From Litoditis marina (taxonomy: Eukaryota > Nematoda > Chromadorea > Rhabditida > Rhabditidae), in contig OZ038436.1 in assembly GCA_964036275.1 (NCBI GenBank), positions 13,233,904 to 13,297,903 of the forward strand: a stretch of DNA of 64,000 nt, in the 5' to 3' direction. Positions 43,541 to 56,400 of the stretch are shown here, piece after piece (position 1 is the stretch's first letter; every line of letters begins with the position of its first letter). Under the pieces are notes generated by a model. The model saw only the letters and a program-made list of their open reading frames with translations, searched no databases and was not told the origin of the DNA. A program made the translations under genes and the position numbers.

Positions 43541-46000
43541 TCTCTCCATATGGCTGTTTGTCTATTCAATCCGCGTAAGTTAGTGAATACACGTTTAAAA
43601 TTTGCCATCTGTCATAACTCACAATACCAATACGGCCGAGATTTTGTTTTGTATTTGCTTTATCTGATACTTCTTCTCATTTTGTTATACATGTAGTTGC
43701 CTCTCACTTTTTCATCTCCCTCCTCTCTCTCTCTCTCTCTTTTCCTCCCTCTGTCTATTTCTCTATATATCCTTTTTCTCTCCCTCTCGATTCGTCTTTT
43801 TTCCACCCCTTTTGATCGAAGATTTGATCGTCTTCCATCAACCTGATGTCATTTGAATGTATTGCCTGCGATCCATTCCACTTTCATTTGCATCAACAGT
43901 TCCGCTTCATTTCCTCAACAAACTCTGCGAATCACAACGTAACCTTCGTATCTTCACAACTAACAAAACATACGATTACGAGACCCAAAACTATTTGCTT
44001 CGTTCTCGGTATTGAAAAACACTATAAATGTATCAATTTTCACGTCCTTCCTTCTATTCGTTTTTATGACAACTCGCGCACTTTCTGTTTATATATTTGT
44101 TTTTTTCATCCCACGTTTTTCTGTACTTTAATTAAACAAAGTGAAAGTACATACTGAGGTGTGGCTTTCCAATTCTTGTTCAACTTTTTGAAGTCCAATT
44201 CGAACCTCGTGTAACTGGTTTTGGAACGTTCTCATGTTTATCAATCAGATGCAAACCCAACTGTACAACTTACTATGCGGAATTTGCCCCTTATCGTGGT
44301 AGGCGTACAGTGTGCAAGAACGTCAAGTCAACGCGTACAATGGTTCTGATGACACCACAAGTGTAACGTGACTATCCGAACTATCAGTATACTTTTTCTC
44401 ACTTTTTCGAAGGTGCCAGAGCTTTTCACTATCTCAGCCATTCCATCGCTGTTTATTTACCCTCCAAATAACCTACAGGTGACAAAAGAGCGCTCTGGCC
44501 TTGCACACGTGTACTGCGGTTTTCACAGCGCTTTTCACACGTAACCATAGCGAATCTGCAGAACAATTTCGAACCACTGCCGATAACTTCATGAGGAGTT
44601 ATGAGTGCTCTAACTCAAACGTTTACATCCACCATTTGCTCTTACTTCAGCAGTTTTACTGGTGTACCCAGCCGCGGTTACAGCCCTGCACTACTTTATA
44701 AGAAATTTATATGATCTTTATCAATCTCATTCACAACTGGTTGATTTCCGTCGTTCTAGCAGAGCAATCAATTAATTCTTATCAATACTTGATGTAAATT
44801 TGATCATGAGGTTACGGTGTATTGCTCGCTGTTTTTGTAGTTTCATCCCGTTGCCCCATGATGAAATTCGTAAATTATGCCGCGTATTGAGAGCAAACTA
44901 CAACTAAGACTCGCTACCGCGCCAGCTGCTGACAGTGTCCCCAGCTGGTTGTCAGCTACAAGAGTCGTGCCTTGGTTCCAGTCCGCGTCTTCATAATTCT
45001 CTTCCTTTTGTTGGCGTTTTGTCTTAGTCGCGTCGCCGACATGCCTATCCGCAGCCGCCTGCCTGTACTACGAATCGCGTTCACCGGAAACGCCGAATGA
45101 CCAGTCTGTCCCCGTTTTCTAGGCCCTAATCGTCTTTTGTCCTAAAAATTAGCGAAACTTGCCGCCGGCTCTTTTTGTAAGGCTTCCCTAACTCGATTTG
45201 CAACATTGTGATGGAACCTCACAGAGAATAAGGAAGATAGACTAATTTGACTTGATGTTTATGAAAAAAACACAATTTCCGATTATTGTACAAACCGTAT
45301 GCGAGCGAACTACAAACACCGCAGAATCAAACAAAATTCCTGTGATTTTGGGCGTAAAACGTTTGCACGACAGTGGATTTTGTAAACAGTTCGCTCATGA
45401 AAAAGAAAAGTAAAAGTGTTTTCAGTGATACTTCGTGCAAATCTAGCCTGCATACTTCTAGGCACATTGACGTTGTCCTTGTTTTTTCCGGCTTGTGTGC
45501 ATTACAAGCATCATGTAACTCGATATGGCTGTAGCCCTGGCATGAAGGTGACCTGGCAGATAGCCGAGTATTCAAATAATTACCTTGCAAGCAGTATTAA
45601 ATACTTAGAGCTCTTTTATTTTTCACGTAAAACGTAAAGTTCAGCAAAAACTGAACAGTGTAACAGGAAATACGCATACGTTCCGATCCCACTTCAAATA
45701 ACATTGTTCCAGTAACTCACAAATTTACAATATAAAATGATATTATACCGTGACATTGAAGATTTTAAAAAAATATCGAAACATTCGATTCTTGTATTTT
45801 CTTCCAAGGCTTCTATCTAGTTGCAATTTGGCAATGATATGTCTATCACGCCATCGAGAGAAAGGGACGTAATGGAGTTTAATGGCAATTCGACATTTTG
45901 ATGAATTTTCATGGAACTTCGACATTAAAAATTATAGATTTTTATAAAAAAAAATTCAGCTTTTGCGACTCTGCTTCGTTTCTGTGAATCGGAAGGGGGT
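43541..46000. other. region upstream of Shank, no gene seen
   Basis: It includes a GC-richer block at about 44920-45180 (CCGCGCCAGCTGCTGACAG and onward) that may be promoter sequence. Open frames here lack splice support. Confidence 0.35.
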
Positions 46001-46140
46001 ATATTCTGTCATTGGCGTGCGCGCAGCTCGCCTTTTTTGTCGTTCTCCGTCGCGCAAGTCATTACGGGCGACAGTGGGGAGGGAACCCGCCCCCGGCCGC
46101 TTCTTGCCTCCACTGTAAACACGATATATCTCCCTCTCCC
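46001..46140. promoter_or_regulatory. GC-rich island, promoter-like
   Basis: About 120 bp of high GC in AT-rich surroundings (GCGTGCGCGCAGCTCGCC; ACCCGCCCCCGGCCGCTT), flanked by CT-rich DNA. It resembles core promoter DNA of worm genes. Strand and target are unknown; Shank lies 4.4 kb to the right. Confidence 0.3.
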
Positions 46141-49100
46141 ACTTGTTTTCCACAACATCCTATGATGCTACTATCATCTCAGCCATTATCACACCGTCGT
46201 TCTCGCATCTCTTTTTACTTCCTTCTCCAACTAGATCAAACGACTGTTTTATCAACATCGTGCAAACTTGTTCGTACTTCGATGTGCTCTACGTAGAACG
46301 TAATGGGGTCATTGGAAAGTTATTATGTGTTTTTGTTCTCATCATCTTATCATGTTTTGTACACAAACCATTCAACATGATGATTCCAAAACTACTTTTG
46401 TGTGGATGATGTTAGACATATTCTCTTGTACTAAGTACTCGACGTTTCACGAGAGTAATTGTACTTTGGATAGTTAGGTATCCTTTGCACCGTTACCCGT
46501 ACCCATGAAAATAACAAAGTAGTTTACAATTCATTCGATGCCTTCTTCTGTTTTTCTACTTTTCTCGCCGACTACCCTCAGAAGTGTTGAAGTGTTCACG
46601 GTTTGGACTAGTTTTCTTTTCACGGTCTTTTCCGTCTTCCGCTATGCAGATTTTGCCTAGATAACCCGTGGAGGTCACCACCCATTCCGCCGCAGACCAC
46701 AATACTCTTTAATTCAATCGATCCGCATTTTTCTCCATTCTTCCCTCATCGCACCTGAGTACTCGCTTCATTTTCACAAATTTGTTTCAATTATTCTATA
46801 TTCACTGTATTTTTTAACTGGCAGGTTTTCTGCTCGTTCATGTTAGTTAACTGTGGACACCATAAAAAGATGAGATGAGATGAAAGAAAGTGTGTTAAAA
46901 CATGTTCGTGATCACATTTTTCCTGCTTTTGGTTTTGCATTCTAGCTTTCACTCAAAAGCTTTGTACATGTGAGGTGTGAATGTTTACAGATCGATTATT
47001 CTGGTGTAATACAGTAATACTACGTATTTTTATGTAGTAATCAAACTATTTTTTCATTCTGAAATAACCATTTTATGCACCACCTATCATTGGAAATTTC
47101 GCTAGTATATTTTTGAAATACGACAAAGTGCCCACTCGAGAAAGTCATGCCGCTCTATCTCCCCCCCCCCCCCCTCTCCGGCTTTTAGCACCTCGACTCG
47201 CCCAGCCAGATACATATTCATCCGATTAGCCCTCTTTCTTCCTCGCTCCATGAAACTAGTTTTGGTAGCTTTGTGGCTAATTCACAATACTTGTAGACAA
47301 TGGAACGTCATAATTTGGGACCACATTATGACTGCTATTACTCCATTTGTACGTATACAATGTAACTTTTATTGAATCTATCGAGTGTTTTCGTCAAGTA
47401 CAAACTGGAAGTTTCATGTTTCATGGTGCCGACCTTGCCACGTTAGCGGCGGCACAAAACTGCATATCTTTTTTTTCATTCACAACTTACTTTCGATGAG
47501 GTTGTAACCTACTTAGTCTTTGTACCATTCATTCGTAGAATCCAGTAACAACCAAAGTACGAACTACTTCTTATTCAATTCCTGAGACAGATTTGTACGT
47601 ATTTTTGTCTTGTTTATAAATGAAAAACTTGGACACAAATATATTTCGAATTATTTCGTAGTCGTTTCATCAGTCTAATTGTCTCTACCCCCATTTCTCA
47701 GCCCGCCTAAGAACGTGTCTCATCAGCTTTGCGATATTCCAATCAGTTTGAAAGCATCAATCGGCACTTAGCCGATCACAGATGTTAATTCTCGCTTACG
47801 TAAGATCTACTACAGTATCCTAAATCCCGATTATCCGCTCACATAACAACTACCAATCATCCTAAAATCGCTTAGTATCTTTCTTAGTAATATATCTGAC
47901 AGCAAATGTAGAGATCTGCCGAGAAACTACACTTTTTTTACGATAAAAAAACTTTGATTTCCAACAGTGTTCATTTTTTTCCTGCCTTGAATCTGGAACC
48001 TCGCTGAATGAAATCAAACGTTCATGGTTATAAGATAACTAGATAATATACTTATTCCTGAATAATGAGTGAGTTTTAGTAACAACAAAGAGAGCGTGAA
48101 TTGAACCGTTGTGTTGATATTGTTGTAGTGTCACAATACAATGATTCTCCCACAAATCTCAAATTCTGCTCGTCGTATTACGTGTACTACGTGTATCATT
48201 TTACGGTAGCACTACCTCGATTAAATGTATATTTATTTGATGTTTTGATCTACTCGAAATACAAGCTATGAAACACGTCAAACGCGTTTCTGTGGTCTGA
48301 ATTCCCACAGTCAGCCCCTATCAAATGCAATGGCGCTCGATTATGCCCCTTCTTACGAATCGCGCATTCGATTCACTTAATTCTCATTCAACATCCGAAT
48401 ACTTAGAATTCAAAAAAGATCGGACAGCTACATGAATATCATTTAGTACTTCGGAACGTTCCTGTTTGCAGTCTTAAATGAAACATTCCATGCGTTTTCT
48501 CCACAAATTCTTGATTGTATCGTGATTTCAAATAAACGATAGAAGGCGATGATCTCTTGCACGTGAAACTTTTTATGCGACCATTGGAATTTGTTCTTGT
48601 ACGGAAGTAGCGGTATATTTCCCAGGTTTCCGTTGCATTTGTTTGGTTGAAATTATGAAGACCTATTAACCCGAAATTGGCCACTTTAGGCCATTCAATC
48701 AATTCAATCAAATCAATTTCAACCAATCATTCACAAATGCACACGTTCAGATCTTGTAAAATATATGTTTTGCTCGTTCGCGCCAGACTCACCAAAAGCT
48801 TCTCGTTAAACATGGCTTTCATTCTTCTTTTTCAGAGCGTCACATGTTCATGAATCAGAAAGTCAAATCATGCTGTGTCCATTAGTTGCCGGAGGCGTTA
48901 TTGTATTCATTGCTAGTCTGTTTTTCCTTCCGGCCCGGTGGCCTCCCTGACCGGTCTCCGGTATTATTTTGTTTGCTGTCCGTCGGCCGTCGTCCGCCAA
49001 ACCTCAACATTGATCCCATTCTCAAACTAACACTTCCAACATTCTTATGTTCTCTTGATTGTTTGAGAATTCGGCTACCGCTTGAACATCATCGCTAATT

Positions 49101-50429
49101 TGGAATTACATTCGTGTATTAACAGTAACCTACAAACATTTGTTTCAGGCATTTTCCGTATTTTACGAAAATGCTCATTTCTCAACTCCGAAGGTTTCGT
49201 CAACGTTTTTGTCTGATTTCACAGCTAACTAGCTTTTCTTGAAATAAATAGAAGAGTTTTGGAAATAGAAATGCACCTCTAAAGTTTGTTGATTCATTTC
49301 GGTGAACCTCCATGAATAAAGTCGAAAAGCAATATGAGGAGCTGAATACTTAATTTCACTTTCACGTTATTTGATGATAAAAACAACAGAAGCCGGATTT
49401 TATCGACTTCCAATCTCATGTTGTCGCCGCTTTTTCTACCACTAATAGCCTCCCGTTTGGGAGATTCGCAAGTTTACAATTCGTTGTTATGACAATTTCA
49501 TATTTCTCTAACTTGAAGACATTTTCACAGTGTTCGGGTTAGCATACAACTAGATCTATGCTATCAGTTCACAGAATTATTACGCATCTTTCAACCGGTA
49601 GAAAGCATCACATATATTTTTTAAGCAATACAAAACAAATATTGTTACAAAAGTTTCCTTCTCCCCCGTGTTCTCTTCGAGTTGCCTCGTTTTGTTGCTG
49701 CCCTGAGACTGTGCGATATCCAGTTTGTAAGTAGCTCTAATCTAATCCAATTGTACCACTTCGCTCACTCACGCCGCGCTACTTCTCGCGATAGCTGAAC
49801 AATTCACTGTGGAATCGTCACTCGGAAGCTGCACTTGGGAAACTCACTATCTTTCATATCTATTCCTAAACTTCTCTCTTTTTCTCTTTCGCTCTCCCTC
49901 TCTCTCTTTTCAATATGTAAAAGAAAAACTACCTTTCCAACGTTTTATGATTCTTTGGACATGTATACATAATACATTCTCCGTTTGTTTATCATTCCCG
50001 TCTTCTACATTTTCCGTTGTCGTTCTGAACTTTTTGCTAGAAATACTTTGTTTGCTGTATCTTCTCCAAAACCCTCTCAATAAGCTGTTGGTTTTTCTGG
50101 GTGAATCATGTTTGTATTTACCCTACTTTTTATGATTTCCGCTCCATCGCCTTTACTGTATTCGTTATCACAAAACTGTCTCACCTACGTTTATTTTCAT
50201 TCACATATCTGGAGCGTTATGTTTGGTCTGTTGAGAGTGTGTCCCCAAAATTAACCAAATAATTTGATTTTCTTCGCTTCTCATCTTTCCGTGTTGTAAA
50301 TTTTATTTGAGCATCTCTCCCTATTTTATTTGAGCATCTCTTGCTCATATTATTATCCTGTTATTAAATATCTTGAAAACCTTGTGTATCTGTTTCCTCA
50401 TCTTTTCGAAATTCATTCTGTTGTTGTAG
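46141..50429. other. intergenic DNA upstream of Shank
   Basis: No gene seen. It contains a 14-base poly-C run (47161-47174) and a GC-rich CCGG-containing patch at about 48890-49010 that shares CTTCCGGCCCGGT-like sequence with 14400-14440. A minus-strand frame at 48439-48726 lacks an ATG and is not called. Confidence 0.35.
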
Positions 50430-50441
50430 GACGAAACTGTA

Positions 50442-50456
50442 ATGCCCACCACCTGA
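50442..50456 (+). promoter_or_regulatory. uORF in the Shank leader
   Basis: ATG CCC ACC ACC TGA lies in the 29-base 5' leader (after the TTGTTGTAG acceptor at 50429) and stops two bases before the Shank start codon. Such a 4-codon uORF would lower or regulate initiation at 50459. Confidence 0.5.
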
Positions 50457-50458
50457 AA

Positions 50459-53400
50459 ATGGAGCCAGACGAAAACATTATAAGCATTCAGATTTTCGTG
50501 CCCGAAATACAAGTCAGGGTGAGTGAAAATATACATAAATCATGTAACCTTTTACAAAAACAGGTTATTGTTCCTTCTCTAACTATTCATGAATTGAATA
50601 GAACAACACTTCGCGTGAATAAATTTCTGTTTGGGGTTTACTACCGAGAGAAGTTAACCAGATGGTTTCGAGAACCCAAAGAGCAGGAGAGAAGCGTAAT
50701 TGAACCGTGTGTTTTGAGATGTGTTGTACAATATTGCTCAAAATAGCTACAAGGAGCTCCAATGAGCTTTGCTGTGGATCTTCTCTAGGTCATAGTAAGT
50801 ATGATTGAAGTGAAAATAATCCACTGCTGGACCACATAAAACAGTTTTCTTATGTTTTTTCTGGTGTGTTATGTAAAGTCCGTCCAAAAATTGCGCTTCT
50901 TGTTTTATGACGTGTCGCTCCCACCGTAGTCTACGATTGATTTGCAGAAGTGCTTATCGGTGGAACAAGACGATTTCATCTGGGATGTGAAACGAAAGTT
51001 GTTGGCCTCACTTCCTCAGGTTTGTTTACGAGATGTCAATAATAAAGACAAAACACATTATCAAACTTTCGTCTTGGTCAAAATGAATAGACAGAAAAGA
51101 TAAAAGTTTGTTGAGTCATAGATGTAATTAAAACTGAGACTCATACTTTTTGTGTGTAGGCATCTAGGCGTGAATGATGCATGCGAGATTTGATGTATTA
51201 TAGTTGTACTTATGATGCGAAATTCCAAACATTCATCATTGCGTAATTTATAACGGTACGCTCATCACCCCATGTTTTGAAAATTAACTAGCGGAGTATA
51301 AACTGAAACTCTCCCACTAGCTTTCGTAGGGCGTAAGTAGAATTAAACCGCAAGTTAGTAGTAATGCAGGGAATGAACAAATATTTTCTACTTCACCTTC
51401 GATTTCTACAGGCTTTACCTCAAGCGTTCAACTATGGTCTCTTTCTGCCTCCCTGTGATGGTAGAGCCGGCAAGTTTCTGTTGGAGGACCGAGCCGTCCG
51501 GGACTACCCGTTTCACGATTGTGTACCATATCTCGAAGTACGTTCCAATCCGAGAGTATCGAATAAGAATAAACGCACTAATTTAGTATGGTTAAACTTA
51601 AAAATAATAGTTAAGAGAGAGGAGAATAAAAGTGGCAACTTGAAAACTTGACACTCGTGGAGAACTATGGTTCTGCGGTTTATTCTCATTTAGCGTGACT
51701 AGCTGCCAAGTACTACAACTAAGAAAAACTACAGTCCTGTTTATTTGGTAGTCACGTTAATGAGGTAAACACAGCACTATATACACCCAGTTTCTCACTT
51801 TTCACGTAACATTACACTCACTGTTCAGAAGGAAAATGAACTTGGGTTCCGTGCACATCTTCTCCGGCTCTATTTTCTCTTTTGTCTCCTCTCACCTATT
51901 ATCCAATGTATGGCGTACTGTCACTATCACTGTCACCCTCACAGTCTTGTTGTTCTAATAGTCCACTTCGCCAAATTAGTCGCTACAAGCTGTCATTGGC
52001 CGTCTGCGTCTGCTCTTCCCGTGTACTGTCTCGCCCAAAAGCTGTCAGCAGTGCTCTGCGTCTCTCCTTGCTCCATGCTCTCTTATCCACGCCCTTTTCT
52101 CGCCGCTCTCTCTTTGAGCAGCACTCCCTCGTCGGCAAACAATGGCTCGTGGCCGGAGTTTAGCGGAGGTTGAAAGGGACGCCTAAGCCACTCGAATTTC
52201 GATACAAACAGGCTAGCCACCCCGGCTGGACCAAAGCACTTAGGGGGTAATTAACATTACCAGCAACAACAACAAATACATGCAACTAGTTGTTTGTCTG
52301 TTTCAGCTGAAATACAAAAAACGCGTCTACAAGATGCTGAATCTGGACGAAAAGCAACTGAAGAGTCTTCACACAAAGGTATAACTATAAATAGTACAAT
52401 TTTATGAATACTGATAGTCATATTCAGTTTGCCTTAAAATGTGTGAAACACATGATAACTTAGAGAGTGCGTGCAAAAGTGAGCAATGATATTTTTCACG
52501 TTTCACTGAACTTTTTGTTTCTGTAGTGTATATCACCAAGTAGAAGTAGGACCAGTTAGAAAAATTAGGGTTTATTCACCGCACACGTCTTGACTTCAAT
52601 TTTTAATTTGTAGTTTGATCAAAAAGATTATGAATAAATGATAGGCACTATGATTTCATTACGGGTTTTCGTAGTTTGATCAGTTGATTAAAAGAAGGTT
52701 CTGTAAACTTACCACATTCTTCTTTTTGTGTCTACCCGTCCAAGGATGTGCACTTTCATAGCATGAATAGAAGGCAGGCTGCGTGAAAGTGGTCGGGTTT
52801 TTTGATTCAACACTCAGCGCCGACCATTGAAAAAAGGCAATGAGAAAAATGCTATTTCATGCTTTCTTGTTTATGGAATCAGCAAAGCAATGACTTTCAT
52901 TGACGTGTATGGAACTTTTCAACTCGGGAAAATAATTATTATTTTTTTCCTCAATAAATATTTTCAGTCCAATCTCAAGAAGTTCATGGAGTACGTGCAG
53001 TTGAAGAACTCTGAAAAAGTAGAGAAAATGTGCTCCCAAGGCTTGGATGCAAACTATCATGATGCTCAGGTAAGAGTTACATCAAAACTTTTTAGAAGAG
53101 AAGTCAACTTGAAAGAATATTTTTACGATTTCAGTTTTTTGTTCAAATGAATCTAATATCGTAGGGTTCACAACTGGGGTCTTGAGCGAAGGCGATTCAG
53201 AAAGTTGAGGCTTTGAAATAGGAAAATAACAAAGACATGGTTGAAATTGTTTATCATTTCATCTATTCACAGGGCGAGACACCTCTGACACTGGCTGCTG
53301 GAGTCACATCCAACCGAGCTGTACTTGTCGCTCTTGTCGGGGGAGGAGCTCACATCGACTTTCGGAACTCAGAGGGGCAGGTAAAGATCATTACCGTTAT

Positions 53401-56400
53401 TCACACGGAGAGAAAAAATTCCTATATCCACTCTAGACTTGCTAATAGATCAAACAATTCCAGTTTCACGCTCTCTTACACGCAGAGCTTTTGTGTAACC
53501 AAATCAATTAAAAAAACTTAACAGTTCAACTCTGCGCTAATTTCAATTTTCAACATGTTAATTAACTCAATTTTGTTATCTAACGTAATTGTGCAACAGA
53601 AACAAGAGAGAATTTATTTCAGACGGCCATGCACAAAGCCGCGTTTCTGTCGTCTCTGGATAATCTGAAGACGTTGGTTGAACTGGGGGCTTCACCGAAC
53701 TACCGGGATCCCATTGGATTGACTCCCCTCTACTACAACATGCTCACGGCGGACTCCAACGATCAGGTAATCTTATTGTTATATTTATTTAAAACAAAAA
53801 TACTTGCTGTCATTAAGACTTTTCGATGTTATTATGGAAATATGTGCTCAGGTAATCGTTATACCAACGACCGTTCAGTCACGTGACTAGCGTATAAGAC
53901 ATTTGGCAACGTATAATGAATACGTACATGTCTAGTAGTTTCCACTCGTACTGATACTTTTACAGTATGTTCAGAAAACATTTAGTTCGATGTAATTAAG
54001 AAAATGTAAATGCCAGGTTATTATAGCTCACAAGTGTTTTCGACAAAGTTGACCTTTGCATTATAAAACAGTATTGAGACAATGCGGATGTGTATGTGAG
54101 AGTGTCAGTGGAAATGATAAGACATATTCTTTATTCTAGTAACATTCATACTTTTTCAGATAGCCGAGATGTTATTACGAGAAGCGGCTGATATAGGAGT
54201 AACCGATATGCATGGAAACCACGAAATTCACCAGGTTGGTTTTTGTACCAGAACTTTTTGTAGGGTTCCCTCAGGAATTGGAACCTGTTCGTAGTTTGAT
54301 CCTCTTGCATTGTAATTCTCGATCGCTGCTGTGTATGTGGATCAAACCAAAACTCGGATATGGTCACCCCCGTATAGTCGTCGCCAACGGAAAGGCGGGA
54401 GGGTACTGTATATCTCACTTTCCGCTGTGTATGCACACATCTCTTCGATTCCGAAGTTTGCTGGTTATGTGCACTAATAGCGCAGTGGTTAGCGCCCACC
54501 GCCCAGCCACGAATATTTTGCTCGCAAGTTCGATTACGGCAAGAGACAGAAATTTATACATTTGGCACGCACTATACATCATTATCTGAAAGTTTTGCAT
54601 CACAATTCAGCGAGGGCAATTCTTGGACCAATACTGCGTTTTGAGCACTATTTGGGGGTGAGATCTTCGTCTCAAGTGGTCAACGCACAACGCTTTAGCA
54701 TGCTATTCGGCAGACCATTCCGCACTATATTATACGACTGTCTTCGCGAACAAAAACACGAAAACAGCCCCATTCAACATATTTTTTCTCCAAACCACAG
54801 ATTTCTGTGCTATTGCTGGTTTATTTCATCCCTCTCTGAATCATTGGCTTTTTTCTTCGAAGAATATTGGAAGGATAATAAGTTCCCATACACTGAAAGA
54901 GTTTAGGATTGGCATGTGTAATGAACGATTGGAGTTGTAAAAAGCATAATATCATTTCCTGGTGAATATTAACCGAAATTTTGTCATGAACTCCACGTTT
55001 CTGCCTGATGTGGTAATATTCAATATTGATATGTGATTTTGCGACTAAGGAAGTTCAATTTCATTTCAGGCGTGTAAGAACGGTCTGGTGAAACACGTAG
55101 AGCATCTCTTGTACTTTGGAGCGGATGTCGACGTGGAAAACGTGAATGGAAACACGCCTCTTCACGTGTGCGCAGTCAATAACCGGTATGAATTGATCAT
55201 ATTCGTGAACACGTAAACCATTACATTAAGAGGTGAAAGAGTAGAGAGTGGATAGATTTCAAACTACACCTCACTAATACTGAAATGATCAAAGAGTCAT
55301 GAAACATAATTAAAAAAGCATTCAGCAAGCACAACTCCCATCGAAACATCTTTCAAGTAACTTTGTGCAACTTGTATACACTACACAGGTATCTATGAAA
55401 TTGTTCATGTAAGTTCATTATTGTATGGAAAAATACCTTTTTTGTTTTGCTCTGAAGTTAATAGTAATGTGGAAATATGAGGTGGAAACTTTTGAATTGC
55501 CCTTCAGACCAGAGTGTGCGCGTGTTCTACTATTCCGTGGCGGAAACCATTTGATCAGCAACAAACAGGGTCAAACGGCCCTCCACGTAGCTCATATCGT
55601 GGGAAACAACGGAGTCAGTGAAGTCATCTCAGCACACAACCCCACTTCATCCGGTGAGTTCTCTATTTAAAATTTCACGGAAACGACGCAACAGCTTTCA
55701 GCCTTACACGTTTTGCTATTCATCTCCTCATAAATCGTTTGCTTACTGGCTGTAAAACTTGTAAATACGCATCTGGCCGAGGTGTAGAGACGTCTTCGCA
55801 CCTTGTGAGAACGTGTAAATGGCTACCACCATCAAGCTATGTTGCAAATATGTGACATAACTTACGTTTTTCTACTGAACAGTCAACTTTAGTTCAATGC
55901 AGTTTTTGCCGTACCATCTGATAATTGCTTTCAAGATAACATGACTGTGAGTTTTACAAAGAATACCGTAGTCTCATAAAAACCCTTTCAGTTCCCTATC
56001 GAGGCACCCCGCAATACTCGACCCGTCGAAGGCTGTCCACAACCCTTTCACGACGGCGATCCCTCAGTCAGTCGTCATTGTGCAGTCAGGAACTCTACAA
56101 AGCACCCCAACAACCTCCCAGGAGGGCACCTTTGGTATGTTTATCAATTGAAAACAACATTAAACATAGATAGAGAATGGCTGTATTCTTTCTCTTATGA
56201 ATAACGTGTGTAAGTAGTTGGGGGAATACACACTACTGTAAAATAAGCATATTCTCATAATCACATACTCGGTGTAAAAATTGTAATCGAATGGACCCCA
56301 GATCTATCATGAACGGAATAATTTACAGATAGAAATGTGCAGCGATCTACAATTTGCAAACTCCGGATCCATCTGAACACTTTCGATAATTTCAATATAT

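Noticed and set aside
48439..48726. 95-codon minus-strand frame that reads like protein
   Set aside because: It has no ATG near its start, is preceded by an in-frame stop, and has no acceptor upstream.
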